Positions 26,362-34,615 of a stretch of DNA of 35,005 nt are shown one piece after another. The position numbers were made by a program, and so were the translations under genes. The first letter of the stretch is position 1. Each line of letters begins with the position of its first letter. Origin of the DNA: Pelotomaculum sp. (GTDB lineage: Bacteria > Bacillota > Desulfotomaculia > Desulfotomaculales > Pelotomaculaceae); NCBI GenBank assembly GCA_018435055.1, contig JAHDOA010000023.1, positions 1 through 35,005 of the forward strand, in the 5' to 3' direction. The notes below the pieces were generated by a model that was not told the DNA's origin, did not search any database, and saw nothing but the letters and a program-made list of their open reading frames with translations.

Positions 26362-27030
26362 ATGTGCGGGCGCTTTACTTTATATGTTGACAGTAAGAAG
26401 CTAAACACGGTTTTTCACCTGACCAATGACATTTTTGACTATGTGCCGCGCTACAATATAGCGCCCGGACAGCACATTCCTGTAATTACACAGAATAACG
26501 GCGGCAGGGTGTTCTCTTATATGAAATGGGGTCTAATACCGCATTGGGCTAAAGATGCGAAAACGGGCTACAGGCTGATTAACGCCCGCGCGGAAACCAT
26601 AGATGATAGACCTGCTTTCAGGGACTCATTCAGACACCGCCGCTGCTTGATACCCGCTGACGGTTTTTATGAATGGAAAAAGAACAACGGCAAGCAGCCG
26701 GTTTATATCAGCATGCCGGACAGAGCGGTCTTTGCCTTTGCCGGCATATGGGCGCAGTGGGCGCCGCCGGAGGGAGGCGCCATTAATTCCTGCAGCATAA
26801 TCACCACTGCCGCCAATGATACAATCCGCAGTATACATAACCGGATACCGGTTATTTTTGCTCAGGATCAGCAGTACCGGGCCTGGCTCGAACAAAACGA
26901 TACATTAGGGTTGAAAAAAATTTTGCAGCCGTACGCCGGCGCAATGACGGCTTACCCGGTTTCGAATGCCGTTAACACTGTAAAATACGACAGCCCGCAG
27001 TTGATAGAAAGGGCAGGCGCTAACATTTGA
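26362..27030 (+). CDS. SRAP (HMCES/YedK) abasic-site DNA-protein crosslink protein
   Basis: SRAP proteins protect abasic sites in single-stranded DNA by forming a thiazolidine crosslink through the N-terminal cysteine. The 222-residue protein begins MCGRFTLY, so Cys2 is exposed after Met removal. The other active-site residues are in place: Asn74 (NARAET), Glu104 (YEWKK) and His159 (SIHNRIP). GGGAGGGG precedes the ATG. A hairpin closes the unit. Confidence 0.95.
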   Translation: MCGRFTLYVDSKKLNTVFHLTNDIFDYVPRYNIAPGQHIPVITQNNGGRVFSYMKWGLIPHWAKDAKTGYRLINARAETIDDRPAFRDSFRHRRCLIPADGFYEWKKNNGKQPVYISMPDRAVFAFAGIWAQWAPPEGGAINSCSIITTAANDTIRSIHNRIPVIFAQDQQYRAWLEQNDTLGLKKILQPYAGAMTAYPVSNAVNTVKYDSPQLIERAGANI

Positions 27031-27041
27031 CAGCGTTAAAT

Positions 27042-27068
27042 AAATAACCCGGCCTGGCCGGGTTATTT
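27042..27068 (+). terminator. Hairpin after the SRAP gene
   Basis: AAATAACCCG pairs with CGGGTTATTT around GCCTGGC. The following sequence is TCCGCTTT rather than a clean U-tract; probably a terminator with flanking A/T. Confidence 0.65.
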
Positions 27069-27093
27069 CCGCTTTAATGAGCGGCTCTTCTAT

Positions 27094-27108
27094 GGTAACT
27101 TAGTTACC
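27094..27108. promoter_or_regulatory. Palindrome GGTAAC-TTA-GTTACC
   Basis: A perfect 6-bp inverted repeat with a 3-base centre, about 135 bases before the next gene. It has operator-like form but no identifiable regulator. Confidence 0.3.
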
Positions 27109-27243
27109 TTGATCTATATTATGCGGGATGCTGTAATTTTTGTTCATTATTATTCAGGTTTTGGTTGCCTTTACCGTTTGTGGAACATAACTTATAAAAA
27201 AGGAGATTTGAGATTTTACCAGGTATGGAAGGGGTGGTAAGAA

Positions 27244-27453
27244 GTGATACGCCTGCTTTATCCTTTGATATTCTCCATGGCCATCATACCCGAAGCGGAT
27301 AAGCATTTGGAAAATTTACAATCGGTTGCCCAGACAGCCCGGATGACAGTAAAATATATTAGAGACGGCATGGACGGTTTCCACAGTAATGTCATGGATT
27401 TTTATCAGATTATAAATGAGAGAGGAAAACAGGGACAGGAGCCGTCATCTTAA
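27244..27453 (+). CDS. Hypothetical 69-residue protein
   Basis: The protein starts at GTG with AAGGGGTGG upstream. It has a short hydrophobic N-terminus (LLYPLIFSMAIIP) and a predicted helical remainder (ENLQSVAQTARMTVKYIRDGMDGF) with no conserved motif that I recognise. The ribosome-binding site and lack of competing frames support it as a gene; function is unknown. Confidence 0.6.
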   Translation: MIRLLYPLIFSMAIIPEADKHLENLQSVAQTARMTVKYIRDGMDGFHSNVMDFYQIINERGKQGQEPSS

Positions 27454-27581
27454 TTGCAATCAGGTTTTCTAGACATTCCTGTCATGGCTGACAGCTGCAG
27501 ACGCTGCCGGCCATTTTGGTTATAGCGCCGGTGTATAAAAGAATGTCACCAGACCATAATAGATACAAAGGAGGTGAATGT

Positions 27582-27965
27582 ATGAATAAGCATTTGACTG
27601 CGCTGGTGATTAAATTTATTGTAATCGGCCTGGTTAGTGTCATTATTTTACCTATTTTCGGCCGGTTCAGTAGCGGACAGGCAGTACTGACCGCCCTTGT
27701 GCTGACCCTGATTGCTTACCTTTTCGGGGACCTTGGTGTCCTGCCCCGATATGGCAATGTCACGGCGGTAATCGTAGACGCTATCACAGCCGCCCTGGTA
27801 ATAGGCGTGGCGGACTGGACTTTCAACGGGGTAATTACCCTGAACGCAACCGGTTGGGTCCTGGCCCTGGTCCTGCTGGCTGTTGGAGAGTGGTTCTTTC
27901 ACAGATATCTCGCAGCTGCGCCTGTCCAGGTGGGCGGCGAACCGGGTGAAAAAACAACAGAATAA
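27582..27965 (+). CDS. DUF2512 (YndM-like) membrane protein
   Basis: The 127-residue protein has four hydrophobic segments (about 8-27, 33-52, 60-80 and 91-110) and the ALVIKFIVIGLV and LGDLGVLPR-type blocks typical of DUF2512, a family found mostly in spore formers. Function unknown. AAAGGAGGTG is ideally placed before ATG 27582; the same frame extends back to 27516 without a ribosome-binding site. It converges with the germination operon. Confidence 0.85.
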   Translation: MNKHLTALVIKFIVIGLVSVIILPIFGRFSSGQAVLTALVLTLIAYLFGDLGVLPRYGNVTAVIVDAITAALVIGVADWTFNGVITLNATGWVLALVLLAVGEWFFHRYLAAAPVQVGGEPGEKTTE

Positions 27966-27989
27966 TCCTTAGCCCTGATCAGAGTGGCG

Positions 27990-28034
27990 CCAAAAAGACC
28001 ATCCCCCAATCTCAGATGAGATCGAGGGATGGTT
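27990..28034 (-). terminator. Terminator of the germination operon
   Basis: An outer stem ACCATCCC/GGGATGGT encloses an inner ATCTCA/TGAGAT stem. On the minus strand TCTTTTT follows. It lies just after the fourth gene of the ger operon and may also block read-through from DUF2512. Confidence 0.8.
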
Positions 28035-28040
28035 CTGTGC

Positions 28041-28211
28041 TTAATAAGGATGACCGAAAAAAATGCCGTATACAGACAAGGACAGGACAAAAGCGGCCAG
28101 GATGAAAACCCCGATGCCGCCCCGCTTGTTCCCCTTTTCCAGCGCCCAGCGGCCATAGGTATAGGTATAGTAAGCAACCGCGAGAGGGGGGAGAAGCGCC
28201 AGCCATTTCAT
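28041..28211 (-). CDS. Small membrane protein at the end of the ger operon (56 residues)
   Basis: This gene lies eight bases after gerC on the same strand, and AGGAG overlaps the gerC stop 11 bases before its ATG. The 56-residue product has two hydrophobic segments (MKWLALLPPLAVAYYTY and GVFILAAFVLSLSVYGIFF) separated by a basic loop (EKGNKRGG). The intrinsic terminator follows directly, so it is the last gene of the germination operon. I know of no named family; short membrane proteins such as GerD partners and GerAD/GerXD occur in some ger operons, and this could be one. Confidence 0.78.
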   Translation of the reverse strand: MKWLALLPPLAVAYYTYTYGRWALEKGNKRGGIGVFILAAFVLSLSVYGIFFGHPY

Positions 28212-28219
28212 TTTTCACA

Positions 28220-29467
28220 TCACTCCTGTCTGGTGGGAATTGTTTTCATAAGCAGACCGGTCCGCCTGATCTGTGAGCGGACGCTTACATTTACCTGCGC
28301 CTCCGGGTAACGTTCCAGCCACTTGTATTCCTCCCACGTCTGTACTGTTAAAAACTTGCGTTTTACTTTTTCACCAAAACCAAAAATATCCGCACGTAAC
28401 TCATCCTGGGTACGCTTGATCAGGTTATGGCAGCCCTGCTCGGTTTGTTTTGAAAAGGCTTCTTCAAGAATAGGTTTAAGATCCGTCCGTTCGAAGTCGT
28501 TGGCGCTGTATGAGGCAGTTATTTCCGGCTCTAAAAAAAGCTCAACGTCTATAGCCACGTTACCGTCTTCATCAATGCCGGTCCTGTATTTAGGTTTCTG
28601 CCCCTGCCGGACCCGCAGGCCGATATCGCCTGACCCATCGAGGGGATCTTTGATGCCCATGTACCCGCTCCCGAAATGGCCGGTCAGCATCAGGAAATAC
28701 CTTGTATCCTGTCCGTCCAGCAACCCAACCAGTTTGTCTTCCCGAAACACTGCGGTACCGGTGAACTGTACTTTACTTTTACCGGCCACAGGGACTTCAC
28801 CCGCCAGGTACTCGCCCAGGCCTCTCTCGTGCCCGGGTTTGGCCAATTCAAACTCACCCTCGTGGATGGCGGCAAGGGGCAGAACCGCCTGCTTTGCATG
28901 AGATTTCGTGTCCAGATATAGATCTATAAGCTGGGTGGTTGGATAAAGCCCGTGTATTTCCGACATCTTTCTGATCAGTTCAAATTGTTTGGCAGGGCTC
29001 AATTCCAAAAAAGGGCTGGTCTTTTGAATGAGGTCCCTGGCTTTGCCCCGGCAAATAAAAACTTCTGAGTTGCCCCGGATTTCACGGAAGCGCATTAACG
29101 CGGAGAGCCACCGGCCTATTCCTTCCCTGGCCAGGTCCTCCGAAAATATGAAAGCCTTGGCGTGCTGCAGGTATATGCGCCTGTCGATGGCCGTGTTCAA
29201 TAAATCAAGCATCGCCAGAGGGCCAATAGTCTCCACGCTTACAATTTCCCTGGTGGTTTCTTCTCCTCCGCCTCCGCCTCCGCCTCCGGTGGCGGTCCTG
29301 GGATTGGCAATGCTTAAGGTCAACACCAGGTTGTCCTTTTCCCCTTTGTCAAATCCCACCGCCAATACGTAGGCGATCTCGTCCGTCTCCCGCATGCTCC
29401 AGCAGCCGGTAAGTGATAAAAGGGATATGACCAGCAATAAAAAGGCGTACAGCTTAGTTGCCGGCAC
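28220..29467 (-). CDS. gerC: Ger(x)C family spore germination lipoprotein
   Basis: The C subunit of a GerA-type nutrient germinant receptor. The 415-residue protein begins with a lipoprotein signal peptide and lipobox LTGC (Cys22), followed by the conserved RETDEIAYVLAVGFDKGE. Later blocks such as LLDLLNTAIDRRIYLQHAKAF-like sequence and the C-terminal EEYKWLERYPEAQVNVSV fit Ger(x)C. An eight-glycine tract (residues 61-68) is encoded by a hexamer repeat. GTG start with GGGAGGG; it overlaps the end of gerB by 14 bases. Confidence 0.95.
   Translation of the reverse strand: MPATKLYAFLLLVISLLSLTGCWSMRETDEIAYVLAVGFDKGEKDNLVLTLSIANPRTATGGGGGGGGEETTREIVSVETIGPLAMLDLLNTAIDRRIYLQHAKAFIFSEDLAREGIGRWLSALMRFREIRGNSEVFICRGKARDLIQKTSPFLELSPAKQFELIRKMSEIHGLYPTTQLIDLYLDTKSHAKQAVLPLAAIHEGEFELAKPGHERGLGEYLAGEVPVAGKSKVQFTGTAVFREDKLVGLLDGQDTRYFLMLTGHFGSGYMGIKDPLDGSGDIGLRVRQGQKPKYRTGIDEDGNVAIDVELFLEPEITASYSANDFERTDLKPILEEAFSKQTEQGCHNLIKRTQDELRADIFGFGEKVKRKFLTVQTWEEYKWLERYPEAQVNVSVRSQIRRTGLLMKTIPTRQE
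29265..29288. repeat. Hexamer microsatellite in gerC
   Basis: Four perfect tandem copies of CCTCCG (plus strand) encode most of the poly-glycine tract of GerC. Copy number changes would alter glycine count but not the reading frame. Confidence 0.9.
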
Positions 29468-30551
29468 GGCGGACCCTCCCTTTCAGCCAGTAAGCCGCCA
29501 GGAGCAGCAGAGGCAGCAGATAGTTGGGAACATGGGCAAAGACTCTTAAGAAGTCGGTGTCCAGTTTTATCGTTGTGGGCAGGTCGGGCGGCAGAAAGCT
29601 GAGAATAAAAATAATCAAGCCCAGCGGCCAGATTAGAGGGCGGTAGTCGGGGAGCTTCAGGGTCCTGGCCAGGGAAACAGCGGCCCCGTACAGGGTCAGG
29701 GCTATTTTCAGCGCCCCTACTATGCTCCAGATAATGATGAACAGCGCTTCCACCCGCTGGAAAAAGCGGCCCAGGTAAATATTCCTGGAAAGCCTGTAAA
29801 ATGGCAGCGTTGTCTCTGTTGATATTTCCTTGCCCATTGTCAAAACTGAAACTGCCAAAAGAATGCTCAGGACAGTAAAAGCAATCAGTGCTGCAAAGAA
29901 GTTGATCCGGACATACTTGTCTGCCCCGCCCATTGATTGTACCAGGACAGCGGCCAGGATAATTTCGGTGACTGCGGCGGTGCTGAAGGTTCCCAGGCCA
30001 AAAACCGGGAAAAACCCGTTGCCGAGCACGGGGAACAGGTTGTCAAAGTTCCACTGCGGAATTAAAGCAAACAGAAGAAAGACTATACCTCCGAAAACGT
30101 ATATGTAGGTAAGGCGGGTTGACCGCGCTATGGCTTCTATGCCCAGATAGGCCCCCAGCAGCCCAATTGCCAGGAAGACTGCCGCTATCACGCTGATCGG
30201 CGTTTCGGGCAGCGCGGCGATGATCAGTGCTTCGCTGAATTGCCTGACAAAAAGAAAGCTCACTGATATAAAGAAAGCGATAGTAATCAAATTGAATGTT
30301 ATGCCCAGGGCAGGGCCAAAAGCTTCTTCGGTAATCTCAATAATGGTGTTGTCCGGGTTTTTCTTCAGGAGCAGCGACATGATATAAGCCCCGGCCAGGG
30401 CAACGGCAAAGCCGCCGATGGGGGTGATCCAGGCGGCGGGTCCGCCCATTTCAACCAGGCTCCTGGGGTAGGGCAGGAATATCCTGGCCACGTTGGATAC
30501 GGCCAACAGGACAATAGCTTCCGCCGGGCCAAATTTGCCCTCTTTAATCAT
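29454..30551 (-). CDS. gerB: GerAB/ArcD/ProY family germination permease
   Basis: The B subunit of the germinant receptor, related to amino-acid permeases. The protein has about ten hydrophobic segments and ends in a basic tail. The family block GVFFPLWSF-like region is replaced by LGTFSTAAVTEIILAAVL. I choose the ATG at 30551, which overlaps the gerA stop (ATGATTAA) with GGTGG seven bases upstream; GTG 30563 is in frame but follows AAAGGA too closely. Expected to sit in the spore inner membrane. Confidence 0.93.
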   Translation of the reverse strand: MIKEGKFGPAEAIVLLAVSNVARIFLPYPRSLVEMGGPAAWITPIGGFAVALAGAYIMSLLLKKNPDNTIIEITEEAFGPALGITFNLITIAFFISVSFLFVRQFSEALIIAALPETPISVIAAVFLAIGLLGAYLGIEAIARSTRLTYIYVFGGIVFLLFALIPQWNFDNLFPVLGNGFFPVFGLGTFSTAAVTEIILAAVLVQSMGGADKYVRINFFAALIAFTVLSILLAVSVLTMGKEISTETTLPFYRLSRNIYLGRFFQRVEALFIIIWSIVGALKIALTLYGAAVSLARTLKLPDYRPLIWPLGLIIFILSFLPPDLPTTIKLDTDFLRVFAHVPNYLLPLLLLAAYWLKGRVRRAGN

Positions 30552-32295
30552 TCTTTTTACCACCGTCCTTTATCCATCCCCTGGATACTTGCGGCTGGCG
30601 CGTCATATCCAGCGGGTTGATGTAGTCAGGCCGCCTTTCGTGGAAAAATGCAGGCGCCACTGTGACGATGTCGGTCCAGTCAGCAGTCCTGGGACCCGTT
30701 GGCGCCAGATAGGGCACGCCGAAGGACTTAAGGTTGGCGGTAAGGTTGACATGAGCAATGAGCCCCATCGAAATGCCGAAAATCCCCAGTGTTGAACCCA
30801 GGGCAATGTAAACGAAGCGGTATATGCGCAGGGAAAAGGCCAGGCTGTGATAAGGGATGGCAAAGGAAGCCAGGCCGGTGACCGACACCAGGATGACCAG
30901 GATCGGGCTGACGATGTTGGCCTGCACCGCGGCCTGGCCCAAAATCAGGGCTCCCACTATGCCGATGGTGGCTCCCATGACACCGGGTATGCGCAGCCCG
31001 GCTTCCCGGATTAGCTCAAAAGACAGCTCCATCAGCAGGACCTCGACAATGGAAGGGAAGGGCACCTTTTCCCGGTTCCCGGCGATGGCCAGGATCAGTT
31101 CGGTCGGGATCATCTCCTGGTGATACAGTACAACAGCCAGGTATAAGCCGGGCAGCAGAAAAGAAAGGAGGAAGGCTACGGCCCTCAGCCAGCGGACAAA
31201 TGTGCCGTACTGCCAGTGGATGTACATCTCTTCCCCGGTCTGAAGCTGTTCGTACATAGTTGTTGGAACAGTCAGGACATTAGGACTGCCGTCTACTATA
31301 ATAGCTACTCTGCCTTCCAGGATTTTGGAGGCCACTCGATCGGGGCGCTCGGTGGCCAGGGCTGTCGGGTGCAGGTTGTAAGGGTGTTCCTCGATAAATT
31401 GTTCTAATACTCCGCTGTCAAGTATGGAATCTGTTTTTATGCTGTTAATCCGCCTCTTGACCTCTTTTACCAGGTCAGGGTTGGCCAGGTCGCGCAGGTA
31501 CATGACGGCAATCATTGTTTGGCTCCGCTGGCCGACTACGGAAAACTCGGTGGTGAGGTTTTCATTTTTAATAATCTTTCTCAGCAGGGCTGTATTGGCA
31601 CGCAGCGTTTCATTAAAGGCTTCCTGCGGTCCCTGGATGGACTGCTCGGTAACCGGTCTTTCCACGCCCCGGTGCTCCCAGCCCTTGGTTTCCACTACTA
31701 CCGCACCGGCGCACCCGTCAAAAAACAGGACAGTGTCCCCCATATTAACTGCGGCCAGGATATCTTTAAAGCTGGAAATTACTTTGACCTGGTTGCCGGG
31801 AAGCAGCGCCTTCATCACCAGTTTCGCGAGTTTTCCCCGGTCCGCGTCAGGCGGCACGGCAAAGAGCATCAGGGCCTGGAACAGCAGGTCCTGCACAGCC
31901 TTGTCGGTCAGTCCGTCGATAAAAACGGCCATACCTTTATAAGCAGAATTCATCCCCAGAAAAAAATCCCTGGTGATAATGTCTTTGTTGTCCGGCAGTC
32001 CGTATAGCCTGTTGATCACCTCCCGGTTTTCCGCAAGGGAGGAACTGGCCGAATCAGTTTTTGCCGAGTCAGTTTTTTCAGCAGGGTCCCCGTAGTTTAT
32101 TTCTGACGGGCGCCGGGGTTTTATAAAATTTCTTTTTTTTGCCCGTGGCTTGTCTGATATTTCTTTATCCGCAGCCTTGCCGTCGCTGTCCGGCCCGGCA
32201 ATTTTTTCGTCTTTGGTCTCCTGCAGGATAAAACCTTCACGATCCAGGTTTTCCCGGTAGGAGATCATTTCAAGGAATGTCTTGAGGATATTCAT
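30544..32295 (-). CDS. gerA: GerA-type spore germination protein
   Basis: The A subunit of the germinant receptor. The 583-residue protein has a charged, probably unstructured N-terminus (residues about 20-95, with several Lys/Asp/Ser-rich stretches), a soluble domain (NREVINRLYGLPDNKDIITR onward) and the conserved membrane part with FPSIVEVLLMELSFELIREAG and RIPGVMGATIGIVGALILG. GGAAGGTG precedes the ATG. The upstream region has GCATAG and GATACAA spaced like a sigma-G promoter, only a weak match. First gene of the operon. Confidence 0.95.
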   Translation of the reverse strand: MNILKTFLEMISYRENLDREGFILQETKDEKIAGPDSDGKAADKEISDKPRAKKRNFIKPRRPSEINYGDPAEKTDSAKTDSASSSLAENREVINRLYGLPDNKDIITRDFFLGMNSAYKGMAVFIDGLTDKAVQDLLFQALMLFAVPPDADRGKLAKLVMKALLPGNQVKVISSFKDILAAVNMGDTVLFFDGCAGAVVVETKGWEHRGVERPVTEQSIQGPQEAFNETLRANTALLRKIIKNENLTTEFSVVGQRSQTMIAVMYLRDLANPDLVKEVKRRINSIKTDSILDSGVLEQFIEEHPYNLHPTALATERPDRVASKILEGRVAIIVDGSPNVLTVPTTMYEQLQTGEEMYIHWQYGTFVRWLRAVAFLLSFLLPGLYLAVVLYHQEMIPTELILAIAGNREKVPFPSIVEVLLMELSFELIREAGLRIPGVMGATIGIVGALILGQAAVQANIVSPILVILVSVTGLASFAIPYHSLAFSLRIYRFVYIALGSTLGIFGISMGLIAHVNLTANLKSFGVPYLAPTGPRTADWTDIVTVAPAFFHERRPDYINPLDMTRQPQVSRGWIKDGGKKND

Positions 32296-32487
32296 GGCAC
32301 ACCTTCCAGTAATGCATTATTACCGCCTATTGTATCCTGTTGAAATGGAACTATGCGCTCTGGAAAAGTGCAATTTGTTGGATAGTGATGCAAAAAATTT
32401 TTTTCAAAAGGAGTAAAAAGAATTGTGTCGAAAGTCGTAATTAATTACGATTTCAAGGGACAATATCTGTGAGTGGAGGTTTTGGAA

Positions 32488-32982
32488 GTGGAACAGATCT
32501 GGGCGCCCTGGCGTATGGTTTACATTGGCGGCGACCACGGCGGGGACAAATGTGTTTTTTGCGAAAAAGTTGAGTCGGCCGAGGACGAGAAAAACCTGAT
32601 CCTCCTGCGGGGAGATAAGACATTTGTCATATTGAACCTTTATCCTTATAACAACGGGCACCTGTTAATCATACCGAAGCGGCATGTTGGTGATATAGAG
32701 GACCTGACCGGTGAAGAAATGACGGAGCTGTTTCAAATGACCCGGAAGATGGTCAGGGTTCTCCGCTCCTTCAACCCGCAGGGATTCAACGTGGGAATTA
32801 ACATGGGCCGGGCGGCCGGGGCAGGTATTCCGGGGCATTTGCATATTCATGTGGTCCCCCGGTGGGTGGGGGATACCAATTTTATGCCGGTGTTCGGCGA
32901 TGTCAGGGTAATATCCGAGTCGCTGGAGGGTACTTATAAGAAGCTGAAAGAATCCCTGGCCGCTTTGGATTCTCAAAAATAA
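32488..32982 (+). CDS. HIT family nucleotide hydrolase/transferase
   Basis: The 164-residue protein has the histidine triad HLHIH (His117, His119, His121) in GIPGHLHIHVVPRW, the block HLLIIPKRHVGDIEDL, and a CVFC pair (Cys22, Cys25). This matches the Ap4A phosphorylase/hydrolase-like branch of HIT proteins that start with EQIWAPWRMVYI. I begin at GTG 32488, eight bases after GGAGG; GTG 32473 is in frame but precedes that site. Confidence 0.93.
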   Translation: MEQIWAPWRMVYIGGDHGGDKCVFCEKVESAEDEKNLILLRGDKTFVILNLYPYNNGHLLIIPKRHVGDIEDLTGEEMTELFQMTRKMVRVLRSFNPQGFNVGINMGRAAGAGIPGHLHIHVVPRWVGDTNFMPVFGDVRVISESLEGTYKKLKESLAALDSQK

Positions 32983-33092
32983 GGGAAGCGAGTGCAAAAA
33001 GAGGGAGGCCCGGAACTAGTATCATTACACGCTGCTCACAGCCAGTTTTGGACCAAAGGGTTTCAACATCGCGGAATCTTTATCTGCATTCC

Positions 33093-33148
33093 AATCGGGG
33101 ACATTCCTCAGCATGCAGAAATACCCGTGAGAGAGGTGTGTCCCCATT
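33093..33148. repeat. Short inverted element ending in GGGGACA / TGTCCCC
   Basis: AATCGGGGACA (33093-33103) and TGTCCCCATT (33139-33148) form inverted ends around 35 bases. Similar GGGGACA-ended inverted repeats occur at REP-associated or IS200-like tyrosine transposase sites, so this may be a remnant. It lies between the convergent HIT and DegV genes; no transposase is present. Confidence 0.45.
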
Positions 33149-33171
33149 CCTCTGCCGGCCCCGGTGAAGGG

Positions 33172-34017
33172 TTAAAAAGATACTATCAAGCCGCCATTGC
33201 CCGCGTATGTTCCCATAGTGCTGCCTACTTTGCTTATGATTATACTCTGGGGACGGTATTTTTCTTCAATTTCTTTCTTTATATTAAGTGCTTCCTGCAG
33301 GCAGTTGACATGGCTGATACCCACGATCTTTTCCTGCAGTTTGTTGCCCATTTCGCCCACCAGCTGCACTATCCGCTGCAGTGATTTAGCGCGTCCCCGC
33401 ACCTTTTCCAGGACGTCTATCTGTCCCACGTCCCCGGCTTTGCCGATCGGTCTGATGCTCAGCATAGTGCCGATAAAACCGGGCAACCTGCCCACACGCC
33501 CGCCTTTAATCAGGTTTTCCAGAGAGTCCATAGTAAAGAGGGTGTTCATGCCGTCTCTGTAATCAATAATTTTATTTACAACTGTCTGCGCGCTAAATCC
33601 GGAATGGATGAAATCGTGAGCCTTGACGGCAAGGATGCCGAGACCCAGGGAACCGGTGAGGGAGTCGATCAGGTGTATATCGCCGGGGACTGATTTTGCG
33701 GCCAGTTGGGCGCTTTCAAAGGTGCCGCTGAGGGCCGATGATAAGCCTAGATATATAACGGAGCCGTAATTGGTCAGGGCTGCGCTGAAAGCGCCGGCAA
33801 AGGCTTCCGGGGTTGGCCTGGAGGTTTTGGGAAGTTCCTTTGACTCAGCCATGCGTTTCCAGAACTGCTCCGGTTCGATGGTAACTCTTTCGGTAAAGGT
33901 TTCATTATTGTCGAATGTGACATGCAGGGAAACTACGCCGATATCATATTTGTCAACCAGGTCCTGCGGCAGGTCGCACGAGCTATCGGTGATTATTTTT
34001 ATGTCTATTTTAAACAA
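33172..34017 (-). CDS. DegV family fatty-acid-binding protein
   Basis: DegV/FakB proteins bind a fatty acid and present it to the FakA kinase. The 281-residue protein has the typical opening IITDSSCDLPQDLVDKYDI, the block TSRPTPEAF, the lipid-head-group motif LIDSLTGSLGLG, SLENLIKGGRVGR, and IRPIGKAGDV. It is full length. Translation starts at TTG, after AGGAAAGGA. No fakA lies nearby, so the partner is elsewhere. Confidence 0.93.
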   Translation of the reverse strand: MFKIDIKIITDSSCDLPQDLVDKYDIGVVSLHVTFDNNETFTERVTIEPEQFWKRMAESKELPKTSRPTPEAFAGAFSAALTNYGSVIYLGLSSALSGTFESAQLAAKSVPGDIHLIDSLTGSLGLGILAVKAHDFIHSGFSAQTVVNKIIDYRDGMNTLFTMDSLENLIKGGRVGRLPGFIGTMLSIRPIGKAGDVGQIDVLEKVRGRAKSLQRIVQLVGEMGNKLQEKIVGISHVNCLQEALNIKKEIEEKYRPQSIIISKVGSTMGTYAGNGGLIVSF

Positions 34018-34156
34018 TCCTTTCCTGTGCTTTCGAGGAAATTCTACATTATAAACGGGAAAAGAGCAATATGAATATCGATTGACGTCATTCAGCTTAT
34101 CCGCGATAAAAATTAAATTTACACGTCAAAATGCACGTCAAATTTAAAATAGACAT

Positions 34157-34194
34157 TAAAAAGGGCCACAGCCGAAACGCTGTAGCCCTTTTTA
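34157..34194 (-). terminator. Terminator of tRNA-Leu, symmetric
   Basis: AAAAAGGGC and ACAGC pair with GCTGT and GCCCTTTTT around CGAAAC (one bulge). Both sides carry A/T runs, so it can act on either strand; on the minus strand it follows the tRNA directly. Confidence 0.88.
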
Positions 34195-34196
34195 AT

Positions 34197-34285
34197 TGGT
34201 GCCCGAGACCGGAATCGAACCGGTACGAGCTTTGAGGCTCGCAGGATTTTAAGTCCTGTGCGTCTGCCAGTTCCGCCACTCGGGC
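34197..34285 (-). tRNA. tRNA-Leu (anticodon UAA)
   Basis: The minus strand gives a complete class II tRNA: acceptor GCCCGAG/CTCGGGC, D arm, anticodon stem CAGGA/TCCTG with loop CTTAAAA (anticodon UAA at 34249-34251), a long variable arm (CGAGC...GCTCG) and a T arm with GGTTCGATTCC. Discriminator is A and the CCA end is encoded. It has its own promoter and terminator. Confidence 0.98.
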
Positions 34286-34311
34286 AATTAGTTGAATTTT
34301 AGCGCAAAGTT

Positions 34312-34340
34312 ATTCTAGCATTTCGAGTTTGTATTGTCAA
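34312..34340 (-). promoter_or_regulatory. Sigma-A promoter of tRNA-Leu
   Basis: On the minus strand TTGACA (34340-34335) and TAGAAT (34317-34312) are 17 bases apart, about 27 bases before the mature tRNA 5' end. Confidence 0.9.
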
Positions 34341-34344
34341 GAAT

Positions 34345-34615
34345 CCATCAGTTAGATAAGGTTATGGCAATAGTGTATCCAGCGGCATGATACGCTGACC
34401 TGGTCCATGTCGTCAATGATATGCTGGTATTTTTTTGCATCAGCAGGTTGCTATGGGCTGGGGAGACTTGCAGCCGGGCGGCATGCCTACCGGCCACCGC
34501 TTCACAGGGCTTTGAAAGCCTTTTCCTTTTGTTCAAGTATGCGCGCAGCTGTGGTTTTGTCCAGCCCGGAAAGGCGCCTGGCGGCCTTTGATGAGAGCTT
34601 GTTTTATATTTTATC
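34345..34615. other. Gene-free stretch, possibly decayed coding DNA
   Basis: No convincing gene is seen. On the minus strand, short frames without start codons look protein-like: 34502-34603 reads KAARRLSGLDKTTAARILEQ-type sequence of helix-turn-helix character, and 34352-34445 reads a hydrophilic run ending in CRWIHYCHNLI. Both are closed by stops. They could be remnants of a disrupted gene or coincidence. Confidence 0.3.

Noticed and set aside
28323-28901. 192-codon plus-strand frame inside gerC
   Set aside because: Antisense to a complete Ger(x)C protein; Ser/Arg/Pro-rich shadow.
32992-33384. 130-codon plus-strand frame overlapping the end of degV
   Set aside because: It runs through 210 bases of the well-supported DegV coding sequence and the GGGGACA inverted element, and shows no motif or family-like sequence.
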